A stretch of DNA of 44,849 nucleotides from JBMNOI01 sp050942995 (GTDB lineage: Bacteria; Chloroflexota; Anaerolineae; UBA1429), in contig JBMNOI010000008.1 in NCBI GenBank assembly GCA_050942995.1, positions 1 through 44,849 on the forward strand, in the 5' to 3' direction. The number at the start of each line of letters is the position of its first letter. Positions within the stretch are counted from its first letter, which is position 1. Both the position numbers and the translations under genes were made by a program. The notes below the pieces were generated by a model that was not told the origin of the DNA, searched no databases, and worked only from the letters and a program-made list of their open reading frames with translations. This document shows positions 1-7,901 of the stretch, one piece after another.

Positions 1-444
1 TACGACACCGTTCACCTGACGGGCCCGATGGGCCAGAACCTCGGCTTTTGCCCGCCCCAGAACGTCTTCAGTGCACCCCAGTTGCCGGTTCAGGTTGTTT
101 TCCTGAAAATGGTCCCCGTCGATGATGATCAGGCGGCCTACACCCATACGCGCCAGCAACTCGATAATCCAGCCGCCCAGTCCTCCGGCGCCCACTACGG
201 CCACCGTCGAATCCAGCAGGCGGGCCTGCCCCTCCAGACCGATAGTGCCCAGATTGCGCCGGTATCGCTCGGGTAGCACCCCCGCCCTGAGCGCCGCCCG
301 CTCGATCTCTCGCATCGAGTAGCCGGTCTCAGCCGCCAGCCACCGTTCATCCGCCAGGCTCAATGAGGGCGGGTTATCCTCAGAGCGGGCATGCAACCGG
401 GCAAAGTGTTCACTGAGATCCGTTGAGCACGGCGATTCGACCAT
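1..444 (-). CDS. ThiF/MoeB/HesA-family E1-like adenylyltransferase (C-terminus cut by window edge)
   Basis: Only the first 148 residues lie in the window. After about 65 residues comes a nucleotide-binding Rossmann start, VAVVGAGGLGG, followed by IIIDGDHFQENNLNRQ. This is the typical acidic residue plus ENLNRQ signature of ThiF/MoeB/UBA E1-like enzymes, which adenylate the C-terminal glycine of a ubiquitin-like sulfur carrier (molybdopterin, thiamine or thiouridine pathways). The ATG at 444 is preceded by AAGGAG about 9 bases upstream. It is the last visible gene of the minus-strand operon beginning near 2920, 30 bases after the fpg stop. Which pathway it serves cannot be told without the C-terminus and the carrier-protein gene. 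Confidence 0.88.
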   Translation of the reverse strand, partial: MVESPCSTDLSEHFARLHARSEDNPPSLSLADERWLAAETGYSMREIERAALRAGVLPERYRRNLGTIGLEGQARLLDSTVAVVGAGGLGGWIIELLARMGVGRLIIIDGDHFQENNLNRQLGCTEDVLGRAKAEVLAHRARQVNGVV

Positions 445-474
445 CCGATCGGCTCCTTATGTCAAATTTATAGA

Positions 475-1344
475 TTATGATGCGGCCAGAGGATCCACAT
501 CGGGAGCCGACGCATCGCCCGCTTCGGGCAGCGTCTGGCAATAGGGGCAATAATGGGTGCCGCGACCGGCCATCACCGCACGAACGATCTCGCGGCCGCA
601 GCGCAGGCAGGACTCACCGGCTCGCCCATATACCGATAACGCCGGCAGATTCTGTCCCGCCTCATTGCGCGGCGTGCGGTAATCGCGAAAGGTCGTCCCC
701 TTGTTGGCGATAGCGCAGAGCAGCACACGGCGAATGGCGCCGTGCAGAGCGACCATCTGATTGAATGTCAGATCAGAGGCCCGCTGCAGCGGATGGATGT
801 GCGCCTGCCACAGCGCCTCGTCCACGTAAATGTTGCCCAGACCGGCCACCACGCGCTGATCCAACAGCGCCGCCTTGATCTGCCGTCGCCGACCATGCAA
901 CAATTCGGCCAGCGTCTCCGGTGTAAAAGCATCATCCAGCGGTTCAGGACCCAGATCGCCCACGATTTGCTCCGGGTCATCGACCAGATACATGCGTCCG
1001 AACTTGCGCATGTCCAGCAGGCAGAGGGTGCGCCCTGATACAAGCTCGAAAATCACCCGGGCATGCCGATGGTCGGCCAGCCGATCATCGGGGCCGCCCA
1101 ACAAGAGCCGCCCCGACATGCGCAGATGCACCAAAAGATAGCGTGGGGACAGGGTCACCACCACGAATTTGGCACGCCGACTCACATCGGTAACAGAGCA
1201 GCCCGGCAGTTGACGGCGAAACTCGTCCACCGACGGCGTCGCGACGGTCCGCGCCCAGCGCACCTCCACATCGCGCACCCGATCGCCCACCAGATCCTGT
1301 CGCAATCCCCGGGCGACGACCTCGACTTCTGGCAACTCGGGCAT
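475..1344 (-). CDS. mutM: Formamidopyrimidine-DNA glycosylase (Fpg/MutM)
   Basis: Bifunctional base-excision repair enzyme that removes 8-oxoguanine and ring-opened purines and nicks the abasic site. The start is set by the family N-terminus MPELPEVE: after Met removal Pro1 is the Schiff-base nucleophile and Glu2 is catalytic. A longer in-frame start at 1383 would bury Pro1 and is rejected. The predicted length of 289 residues is normal for the family. The helix-two-turn-helix region (around DQRVVAGLGNIYVDEAL) and the C-terminal zinc finger (CLRCG, then HYCPYC near residue 260) are intact. The ATG overlaps the TGA of the upstream peptidase gene (TGATG at 1346-1342), so the two are translationally coupled. 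Confidence 0.97.
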   Translation of the reverse strand: MPELPEVEVVARGLRQDLVGDRVRDVEVRWARTVATPSVDEFRRQLPGCSVTDVSRRAKFVVVTLSPRYLLVHLRMSGRLLLGGPDDRLADHRHARVIFELVSGRTLCLLDMRKFGRMYLVDDPEQIVGDLGPEPLDDAFTPETLAELLHGRRRQIKAALLDQRVVAGLGNIYVDEALWQAHIHPLQRASDLTFNQMVALHGAIRRVLLCAIANKGTTFRDYRTPRNEAGQNLPALSVYGRAGESCLRCGREIVRAVMAGRGTHYCPYCQTLPEAGDASAPDVDPLAAS

Positions 1345-2633
1345 CAAGCAACCACCGGCTTGAACGAGCCCACAATCACCCAATGGGGCAAGAGAAGCCC
1401 TGCTTCCCGCCAGAGGTCATCATCCCCTCGTCCACCGGCTTTACCCGGAACAGCGGGGACAACTGTGGGCCGCGGGTCGAGCCCCAGGCTCTCGCGCCAG
1501 CGAGCATCCAGATCCTCCAGAGTCAGGCCATATACCTCTTGCAGGGCGTCATCCTGCAAAGTCCCACGCGAGAAGACGTTCAGCAGCTCGCGCATCTTGT
1601 CGCGGCCATACTCTTGCAACAGAAAATCCACCACGCTATAGGCGCTGCCGTAGAACAGATCGACCTGTTGCGCCTGACCGCTATAACTGCTCATCGAGCG
1701 GATGGACAGCAGCGAATCGGTACGCACAGCCTGCTCCAGTGCGCGGCGGTTACCGTCGGGCAGCTCGCCCTCGGCGTACATGGCCAGCCCCTCATCCAGC
1801 CAGCGAGGCAGGTCGGTATACGGGTTATCGGTCGCCATACCCACCACGATATGGCTCAACTCATGGGCGACCACCATGCCGGCATTACGGTGCGTGCCCA
1901 GCACCAGCATGGTATCCTCGTCCACAGCGGCGCCCAGAGTCAGCACCCGGTCATCATAGCCCTCACTCCGCGGCAAGAGCGCCCGGCTCATATCCGTCTG
2001 GTTGTTGTAGGCATAGATGTGAACCGGCCGGTCGACGGTCACGCCCGTATCGGCCTCCAGCCGCTCCAGCGCCTCTTCTGCGCGCTCTAGCAGATCCTGC
2101 GCGCGCGCCTCGTCTCGACCATACCAGTGGAGCAAGACCCGCTCCCCCGTCAGCGTTCGCCAGTCAAAGCGCTCATCGCCATAATCGAGATAGGCGACCG
2201 GCGTATCGAGTTCGGCGCCGTCGGCCGTTCGCAGGCGCCACCACACGCGCAGACGCGTTCCGGGGGCATACTGGCCGGGCTCTAGCTCTTCGACATGATC
2301 GATCTCGACCCGGAGATCGGGTTGAAACTCGGGGTATACACGGCGCACCAGGCGGTCTCCGTCACGGCCAAAGAAAAGGATCACCTCGGCCACCGGGCTC
2401 GTACTTTCGGCGACCAGCGTAAAACGCAACGACTCGGAAAAGGTGGCGCTTTGCTCGCTGGAGAGCACCTCGATGGACGACGCCGCATGGGAGGTTTCTA
2501 CCGGTAAAAAAGACGCCGGCAGTAGAGCCAGGATCAGGAGAACGAGAACACAGAGCCGCCTTGAAAGGTAACGCCCTTCCCGATCACTAGCGTGGCTCCA
2601 TATCCTCCAGTTGCTCCACCGGCACGTTGACAT
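1344..2633 (-). CDS. Secreted zinc metallopeptidase, MA clan (HExxH)
   Basis: Probable exported gluzincin-like peptidase. A hydrophobic stretch, LCVLVLLILALLPASFL, follows an Arg-rich N-region and reads as a signal peptide or anchor. The zinc motif HELSH with a downstream WLDEGLAMYAEG (third ligand Glu) is that of peptidase-MA-like domains. The N-terminal half is probably beta-rich and has no motif I recognise. The start is uncertain. An ATG at 2633 with GAGGGTG six bases upstream is preferred over the ATG at 2651; both overlap the end of the Trm112-like gene, by 47 or 65 bases, and the resulting N-region is long for a signal peptide. The stop overlaps the fpg start. The substrate is unknown; a role in envelope turnover is only a guess. 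Confidence 0.8.
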   Translation of the reverse strand: MSTCRWSNWRIWSHASDREGRYLSRRLCVLVLLILALLPASFLPVETSHAASSIEVLSSEQSATFSESLRFTLVAESTSPVAEVILFFGRDGDRLVRRVYPEFQPDLRVEIDHVEELEPGQYAPGTRLRVWWRLRTADGAELDTPVAYLDYGDERFDWRTLTGERVLLHWYGRDEARAQDLLERAEEALERLEADTGVTVDRPVHIYAYNNQTDMSRALLPRSEGYDDRVLTLGAAVDEDTMLVLGTHRNAGMVVAHELSHIVVGMATDNPYTDLPRWLDEGLAMYAEGELPDGNRRALEQAVRTDSLLSIRSMSSYSGQAQQVDLFYGSAYSVVDFLLQEYGRDKMRELLNVFSRGTLQDDALQEVYGLTLEDLDARWRESLGLDPRPTVVPAVPGKAGGRGDDDLWREAGLLLPHWVIVGSFKPVVA

Positions 2634-2796
2634 ACTTGTCACCCTCTTCAATCAGCATGATGGGAATATCATCTTTAACCGGATACTTGCGTCGGCACTC
2701 ATCGTTCCGGCACACCAGCCAGCGGTCGGCCACCAGGTCTACTTTCGTCTTGCAGGCGGGGCATACCAAAATCGCCAGCAACTCTTCACTCAGCAC
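2587..2796 (-). CDS. Trm112-like / UPF0434 (YcaR) small zinc protein
   Basis: 69-residue protein with the YcaR/Trm112 pattern: LAILVCPACK near the N-terminus, then LVCRNDECRRKYPVKDDIPIML. This gives a four-cysteine zinc site followed by the conserved YPV-x-D-IP-x-ML segment. Eukaryotic and archaeal Trm112 activates methyltransferases; the bacterial role is unclear. I chose the GTG at 2796 because GGAGGG lies seven bases upstream (2809-2804). The ATG at 2811 would include this Shine-Dalgarno in the coding region. It is the first gene of the minus-strand operon, directly behind the promoter at 2920-2948. Confidence 0.85.
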   Translation of the reverse strand: MLSEELLAILVCPACKTKVDLVADRWLVCRNDECRRKYPVKDDIPIMLIEEGDKYVNVPVEQLEDMEPR

Positions 2797-2919
2797 GCGA
2801 TTACCCTCCATCCTCAAAGATGGCCGGATGAAAAGCCCTGCCGGCCGCAAAGGTTCGTTATGATTCCGGGTGCGTCGATGCTCTGCACGTCTAACCCGGA
2901 ATCAACTCGATTCTGGCCG

Positions 2920-2948
2920 AGTATAGCATAGATAAGGGTCGGGCTCAA
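2920..2948 (-). promoter_or_regulatory. Sigma-70-type promoter for the Trm112-like/peptidase/fpg/ThiF operon
   Basis: On the minus strand, TTGAGC (2948-2943), a 17-base spacer and TATACT (2925-2920). Its -35 element is only five bases from the -35 element of the divergent rpsB promoter. Confidence 0.75.
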
Positions 2949-2953
2949 CTTAT

Positions 2954-2982
2954 TTGCTCAAAGGGCCGAGTCATGATATACT
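2954..2982 (+). promoter_or_regulatory. Sigma-70-type promoter for rpsB and the downstream block
   Basis: TTGCTC (2954-2959), a 17-base spacer and TATACT (2977-2982). Transcription should begin near 2989, leaving an untranslated leader of about 130 bases before the rpsB GTG. Leaders of rpsB are known sites of S2 autoregulation in other bacteria. I see no convincing terminator in this one, only G/C-rich segments able to fold. Confidence 0.75.
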
Positions 2983-3118
2983 CGTCCGTCGGGAAGCGTA
3001 TATGCGACCCGTCCATTAAACACGCCCTCGGATCAGAGGTGACGTGCCGATCGCGGACGTCCCGTCGATAGGTCCACCCTGAGCTGATGGGGGCGGGTGC
3101 AAAACGTAAGGAGGAACC

Positions 3119-3967
3119 GTGCCCATTGTTACGATGAAGCAACTGCTCGAAGCCGGCGTTCACTTTGGTCATCGCAGCCGGCGGTGGAACCCCAAGATGC
3201 GCTCGTACATCTTTACCGAGCGCAACGGCATTCACATCATCGACCTGCAACAGACCATCCGTTTGCTGCAAAAGGCGTATGATCTGGTGCGCGATATCTC
3301 GGCCGAGGGTGGCTCGGTGATTTTTGTGGGCACCAAGCGCCAGGCGCAAGAGAACGTCGCTGCACAGGCCATGCGCTGTGGAATGCCCTATGTGACCGAG
3401 CGCTGGCTCGGCGGAACACTGACCAATTTTCGGACCATCCGCTCGCGAATCGATTACATGATCGACCTGGAGGATCAGTACGAGCGAGGCGAGTTCGATC
3501 GGCTGCTGAAAAAAGAGGCGATGAATAAAATGCGCGAGCTGTCCAAGCTCCAGCGACGCCTGGGCGGATTGCGTAACCTGCATCGCCTTCCCGACGCCCT
3601 CTTTATCACCGACACCCTGACGGAAGATATCGCCGTGCGTGAGGCGAACCGTATGGGGATCCCGGTGATCGCGATGGCAGATACCAATTGTGACCCCGAT
3701 CCTATTGATTATGTCATCCCGTCCAACGATGACGCCATCCGGGCCATTCTGCTGATTACGACCAAGATCGCCGACGCCGTGATCGAAGGACAGCAGATGC
3801 GCGGCGTCGTGATGGAAGAAGAGGCCGAGGCAGTGGCCGAACCGGCCATAGTCGCCGAGGCCACCCAGCCGGCCGTGGCGCCTGAAGAAGAGGCCTATGT
3901 GCCCGCGGCGATCGAAGAGGATGACGAAGAGGATATCATCGTCATCGACGATGAGGACGAAGAGTAA
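3119..3967 (+). CDS. rpsB: 30S ribosomal protein S2
   Basis: Small-subunit protein S2, which binds 16S rRNA at the head-body junction. Recognised from MKQLLEAGVHFGHRSRRWNPKM, FVGTKRQA, RWLGGTLTNF and the central DALFITDT and IPVIAMADTNCDP segments. Starts at GTG with AAGGAGG upstream. The 282 residues include an unusually acidic C-terminal tail of about 50 residues (runs of Glu and Asp with Ala/Pro/Val) beyond the conserved core. First gene of the core block; tsf follows after a 150-base structured spacer. Confidence 0.98.
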   Translation: MPIVTMKQLLEAGVHFGHRSRRWNPKMRSYIFTERNGIHIIDLQQTIRLLQKAYDLVRDISAEGGSVIFVGTKRQAQENVAAQAMRCGMPYVTERWLGGTLTNFRTIRSRIDYMIDLEDQYERGEFDRLLKKEAMNKMRELSKLQRRLGGLRNLHRLPDALFITDTLTEDIAVREANRMGIPVIAMADTNCDPDPIDYVIPSNDDAIRAILLITTKIADAVIEGQQMRGVVMEEEAEAVAEPAIVAEATQPAVAPEEEAYVPAAIEEDDEEDIIVIDDEDEE

Positions 3968-3990
3968 TCGCTCTATCACTACGATAACCT

Positions 3991-4075
3991 ACTGTCCCGA
4001 GACGTATCGGCAATACCGGCTCCTGCGCCACAGCACGGAGAACTGTTGATCGGCCGGAGAACGTTTCGGGACAGT
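3991..4075 (+). ncRNA. Structured RNA element between rpsB and tsf
   Basis: A perfect 10-bp inverted repeat (ACTGTCCCGA at 3991-4000 with TCGGGACAGT at 4066-4075) encloses smaller pairings: CCGGC (4016-4020) with GCCGG (4053-4057), and TCC/TGC (4021-4026) with GCA/GGA (around 4033-4039). There is no T-run, so it is not a standard intrinsic terminator. It could be a processing site, an mRNA stabiliser or a target for S2 or EF-Ts feedback. The fold is seen in the sequence; the function is inference. Confidence 0.5.
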
Positions 4076-4117
4076 TCCGAAATTCGCATCTAGCAGATGA
4101 TGAAAGGTTGCTGACAC

Positions 4118-4708
4118 ATGGCTGTCACCACAGAGATGATCAAAGAGTTGCGCCAGATGACCGGCGCGGGGGTTTTGGATTGCAAAAAGGCGCTGGAAGA
4201 GGCCGGCGGTGACATGGAAAAGGCCGCTATGGCTCTGCGTGAAAAAGGGCTGGCCGCCGCCGCCAAAAAGGCCGATCGTAGCGCTGCCGATGGCCGCGTT
4301 TACTCATATATCCATCATAGCAACAAGCTGGGTTCCCTCATCGAGGTGAACTGCGAGACCGACTTTGTCGCCCGCACACCTCAATTCGAGGAGCTGTGCC
4401 ACGACCTGGCCATGCAGGTGGCTGCGACCAATCCGCAGTGGGTATCGCGCGACGACGTGCCCGCAGAAGTGCTCGAGTCCGAGACGGCCACCTATCGCGA
4501 GCAGGCTGCCGACGAAAACAAGCCCGAGAACGTCGTCGCCCGTATCATCGAGGGCAAGCTGGCCAAGTTCTACGAGGAGAACTGCCTGCTGGAGCAAGCG
4601 TTCATCAAGGACGACTCGCGCACAATCCAGCAGGTGCTCACCGAGGCCATCGCTTCACTGGGCGAGAATATTGTTGTGAAGCGCTTTGCCCGGTTCCAGA
4701 TCGGCTAA
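4118..4708 (+). CDS. tsf: Translation elongation factor EF-Ts (short form)
   Basis: Guanine nucleotide exchange factor that regenerates EF-Tu-GTP. N-terminal UBA-like domain ELRQMTGAGVLDCKKALEEA, then the core with VNCETDFVART, whose TDFV contacts EF-Tu. At 196 residues it is the short type found in Thermus, cyanobacteria and related lineages, with a single core repeat rather than the approximately 280-residue Escherichia form. It sits between rpsB and pyrH as in most bacteria. A weak Shine-Dalgarno (AAAGG) precedes the ATG. Confidence 0.97.
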   Translation: MAVTTEMIKELRQMTGAGVLDCKKALEEAGGDMEKAAMALREKGLAAAAKKADRSAADGRVYSYIHHSNKLGSLIEVNCETDFVARTPQFEELCHDLAMQVAATNPQWVSRDDVPAEVLESETATYREQAADENKPENVVARIIEGKLAKFYEENCLLEQAFIKDDSRTIQQVLTEAIASLGENIVVKRFARFQIG

Positions 4709-4751
4709 GTCGGTACATGTACGGGGTTCGATCCCGCAATCGGAGGCATGA

Positions 4752-5471
4752 ATGGCGATAGCCAAATATGACCGGGTGTTGCTCAAGCTCAGCGGGGACT
4801 TTATGTCCGGCGAATCGGGCTTTGGGATCGACCCCGCGACCGTAGAAGGGGTGGCCGAGCAGGTTCGCCTTGTGGCCACTGAATGTCAGGTACAGATTGC
4901 CATCGTAATCGGCGGCGGCAACATCTGGCGTGGCAGCAGCGCCATGGCGCGTGGCATGGAACGCGCCCAGGCTGACTATATGGGTATGCTGGCGACCGTC
5001 ATGAACGCCATGGCCCTGCAGGACGCCCTGGAGCGGCAGGGGATCATCACCCGGGTGCAGACCGCCATCGAGATGCGCGACGTCGCCGAACCCTATATCC
5101 GACGTCGGGCGATCCGCCATCTGGAAAAAGGGCGTGTCGTCATCCTGGGGGCCGGTACGGGGAACCCTTACGTGACCACCGATACCGCCGCCGCCCTGCG
5201 GGCTATGGAGATCGACGCCCAGGTGCTGCTCAAGGCCACCAAGGTCGACGGCATCTATGATGATGATCCGCTCAAAAACCCCAACGCCAAGCGCTTTGAT
5301 TCGCTGTCTTATATCGAGGCGCTGAACATGGGCATCAAGGTGATGGATAGCACGGCGCTCTCGCTCTGTATGGATAACAAGTTGCCATTGATGGTGTTCA
5401 AGCTCCAGCCCCCCGACAGTCTGGTCAAAGCGGTGAGGGGAGAGCCCATCGGCACCATCGTAGAAAATTAA
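4752..5471 (+). CDS. pyrH: UMP kinase
   Basis: Hexameric bacterial UMP kinase of the amino-acid-kinase fold, converting UMP to UDP. Motifs: VLLKLSGDFM near the start (phosphate-binding lysine), IVIGGGNIWRG, GNPYVTTDTAAALRA (nucleotide and UMP contacts), and LLKATKVDGIYDDDP. Its 239 residues are standard. GGAGG lies just upstream of the ATG. Forty-three bases separate it from tsf. Confidence 0.97.
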   Translation: MAIAKYDRVLLKLSGDFMSGESGFGIDPATVEGVAEQVRLVATECQVQIAIVIGGGNIWRGSSAMARGMERAQADYMGMLATVMNAMALQDALERQGIITRVQTAIEMRDVAEPYIRRRAIRHLEKGRVVILGAGTGNPYVTTDTAAALRAMEIDAQVLLKATKVDGIYDDDPLKNPNAKRFDSLSYIEALNMGIKVMDSTALSLCMDNKLPLMVFKLQPPDSLVKAVRGEPIGTIVEN

Positions 5472-5550
5472 GCCCGTCCGGCGCGGTGGGGCGCACGGTC
5501 GGCCCACGGGCCTCCGGCCGGGGTCAAAGCATCCAGGAGGAGGTGTACTC

Positions 5551-6108
5551 ATGATCGAGGATGTACTCCTTGACATCGAGGATCGGATGGAAAAAGCCAT
5601 CTCGGCGCTACAGTCCGATCTGATGGGAATACGTACAGGGCGCGCATCGCCCGCCCTGGTAGAGCGCGTGCGTGTCGAAGCCTACGGCAGCACCATGCCT
5701 CTGAATCAGGTCGCCACAGTCGCCGCACCCGAACCCCGATTGCTCACCATCCGCCCATGGGATGCCGGTACCATCGGCGCCATCGAGCGAGCCATTCTCA
5801 AGTCAGATCTGGGGCTCACCCCGTCCAACGACGGCAAGATCATCCGCCTGCCCATCCCCGCGCTGACCGACGAACGCCGCCGCGATCTGGGCCGAGTGGT
5901 CAACCGTCGCGTGGAGGAAGCCAAAGTGGCCATTCGCAATCTGCGTCGTGATGGCCTCAAGGATCTGGGCGACCTCGAAAAGAACAAAGAGATATCGGAA
6001 GACGACTTTTTCAAAGCTAAAGAGGATCTCCAGTCGCTCACCGATGAGTATTCCAAGAAAGCGGATGTTCTCGGCGAACAAAAGCTGGCCGAGATAATGG
6101 AAGTCTAA
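5551..6108 (+). CDS. frr: Ribosome recycling factor
   Basis: RRF, which with EF-G splits post-termination ribosomes. 185 residues, the usual length. Diagnostic segments are LMGIRTGRASPALVERV, YGSTMPLNQVATV, ILKSDLGLTPSNDGKIIRLPIP and the C-terminal three-helix bundle with EERRRDLGRVV-like spacing. A strong Shine-Dalgarno (AGGAGGAGGTG) precedes the ATG. Its TAA overlaps the uppS ATG (TAATG). Confidence 0.97.
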   Translation: MIEDVLLDIEDRMEKAISALQSDLMGIRTGRASPALVERVRVEAYGSTMPLNQVATVAAPEPRLLTIRPWDAGTIGAIERAILKSDLGLTPSNDGKIIRLPIPALTDERRRDLGRVVNRRVEEAKVAIRNLRRDGLKDLGDLEKNKEISEDDFFKAKEDLQSLTDEYSKKADVLGEQKLAEIMEV

Positions 6109-6866
6109 TGATCGACGACGCCACCAATGAGCGAGAGGGCGCATCTGCCGATAAGCCATTAACGAACGTGCCCCGTCACGTTGCCATCATCATGGATGGC
6201 AACGGACGCTGGGCACGTCGTCGGGGCATGCCCCGAGCGGCCGGGCATCGCGCCGGTACCGAGAATCTGCGCAACATCCTCCGCGATGCAGTGGATTTCG
6301 GTATCGAGGTGCTCACCATCTATGCCTTCTCCACCGAGAACTGGAAGCGTCCGCGGCAGGAAGTCGATTTTCTCTTGCGACTCATCGAGCATGTGATCGA
6401 TAGTGAACTCGATGAACTGAACCGAAGCGGGGTACGCATCCGGCACATCGGTCACCTGGAGGGGCTTTCGCAACGGGTGGCGGACAAGGTCCGGTACGCT
6501 CAGGATATTACCCGGAATAACGACCGCCTGATCCTTAACGTGGCCTTTAACTATGGCGGAAGGATGGACGTCGTCGACGCCGTGCGACAGCTCCTGGCCG
6601 ATGGCGTGCCCGCCGAAGAGGTCGACGAAAAGGCGATATCAGAGCGCCTGTCGACAGCCGGATTGCCCGACCCCGACCTCATCATCCGCACTGCCGGCGA
6701 GATGCGCCTCAGCAACTTTTTGATCTGGCAGGCCGCTTACGCCGAGTTCTATAGCACGCCGACCTACTGGCCTGACTTTAACCGCGCCGAATTGCATCGT
6801 GCGCTGCAAGACTATGCGCAGCGCGAGCGTCGCTTCGGCAGCCTGGGGCCCAGCTCTACAGTCTGA
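6108..6866 (+). CDS. uppS: Isoprenyl transferase (undecaprenyl diphosphate synthase)
   Basis: Cis-prenyltransferase that builds the C55 carrier lipid for peptidoglycan. It carries VAIIMDGNGRWARRRG (catalytic Asp and diphosphate-binding Arg), AGHRAGTENL, TIYAFSTENWKRP and the C-terminal RTAGEMRLSNFLIWQ, FYSTPTYWPDF. The usual RTSGE reads RTAGE here. Length of 252 residues is typical. It starts by one-base overlap with the frr stop, so translation is coupled. Confidence 0.96.
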   Translation: MIDDATNEREGASADKPLTNVPRHVAIIMDGNGRWARRRGMPRAAGHRAGTENLRNILRDAVDFGIEVLTIYAFSTENWKRPRQEVDFLLRLIEHVIDSELDELNRSGVRIRHIGHLEGLSQRVADKVRYAQDITRNNDRLILNVAFNYGGRMDVVDAVRQLLADGVPAEEVDEKAISERLSTAGLPDPDLIIRTAGEMRLSNFLIWQAAYAEFYSTPTYWPDFNRAELHRALQDYAQRERRFGSLGPSSTV

Positions 6867-7021
6867 AAAGGGCGGCGCGGGCAAGGCGATATGCCTCTCG
6901 TGTTGCCCTTTGCTTCCCCCCAATCGAATGGTTCTGTTCGAGCGAGTGCCATAGATTCACATCGCGCTTTCATGCGGCAGCGTGTTATGGCATCTCCACC
7001 CGACACCCTCGGAGGCAGTGG

Positions 7022-7819
7022 ATGCTGGTAAAGCGCGTATTGAGCGCAGTTATCCTGATACCCGTCGCCCTCGCGGCCGTCTATTTTGGCGGTATTCCTC
7101 TGGCCATCGTCACCCTCATCGCCGCCCTTTTGGCCGGCTATGAGTATCTGGATATGATGCGCCGCATCGACCTGCACCCTTCCCGATTGTTCGGCCTGGC
7201 CTTTATTGCCGCGCTCGTGGCCGATGCCGCATGGCCCGAACAGGGCATTCTGCCCATCGCGCTCGTGGTCTTTGTTATCGCCACGCTGACCCATGCCGTC
7301 ACCCGCCGTAATATGCCCGGCTCGCTACAGAGTTGGGCGTTGGTGCTGGCCGGCGGTCTCTATATCGGCTATATGGCCGGCTTTGTGCTGCGTCTGCGTG
7401 CGCTGGAGAACGGTATCGCCTGGCTCGCACTGGCGCTCGTAAGTACCTGGGTCAGCGATACGGGGGCCTACTTTGTCGGGTGCAGCATCGGCAAGCGTCC
7501 GTTCTTCCCGCACATCAGCCCCAAAAAGACGCTGGAAGGGTTTGGGGGGGCCATGGTGACCGGCATAGCCGTAGTGTTGGTCATGGGCTGGCTTTTGCTC
7601 GGCCTGAACGTTCTCCAGGGAGTGCTTCTGGGGGTGGTGCTGGTGCTGGCCGCAACCTTTGGCGATCTGGCCGAGTCGGTCATCAAGCGTCAGGTCGGCA
7701 TCAAAGATTCGGGCAACCTCATCCCCGGACACGGGGGCGCGCTGGATCGTATCGACAGCTTGCTCTTTGTGATCCCGGCCGTATACTATACGGCAACTGT
7801 ACTGGTGAACCTATCTTGA
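7022..7819 (+). CDS. cdsA: Phosphatidate cytidylyltransferase (CDP-diglyceride synthase)
   Basis: Integral membrane enzyme making CDP-diacylglycerol from CTP and phosphatidate. Eight or so hydrophobic segments. The CdsA signature GDLAESVIKRQVGIKDSGN followed by LIPGHGGALDRIDSLLF is complete, as is SDTGAYFVG with SPKKTLEG. The ATG at 7022 has GGAGG about eight bases upstream. The 155-base gap after uppS holds an inverted repeat (TGCCATA 6947-6953 with TATGGCA 6986-6992), which may fold in the mRNA. The usual dxr gene does not follow; the block ends here. Confidence 0.96.
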   Translation: MLVKRVLSAVILIPVALAAVYFGGIPLAIVTLIAALLAGYEYLDMMRRIDLHPSRLFGLAFIAALVADAAWPEQGILPIALVVFVIATLTHAVTRRNMPGSLQSWALVLAGGLYIGYMAGFVLRLRALENGIAWLALALVSTWVSDTGAYFVGCSIGKRPFFPHISPKKTLEGFGGAMVTGIAVVLVMGWLLLGLNVLQGVLLGVVLVLAATFGDLAESVIKRQVGIKDSGNLIPGHGGALDRIDSLLFVIPAVYYTATVLVNLS

Positions 7820-7901
7820 TAGAACAGACCGCAGTATCTCGAATCCGAACGGGGATCCGATACTGCGCCTGTGGCCATTATGACGGCCCCTTTTCCTCGC
7901 A

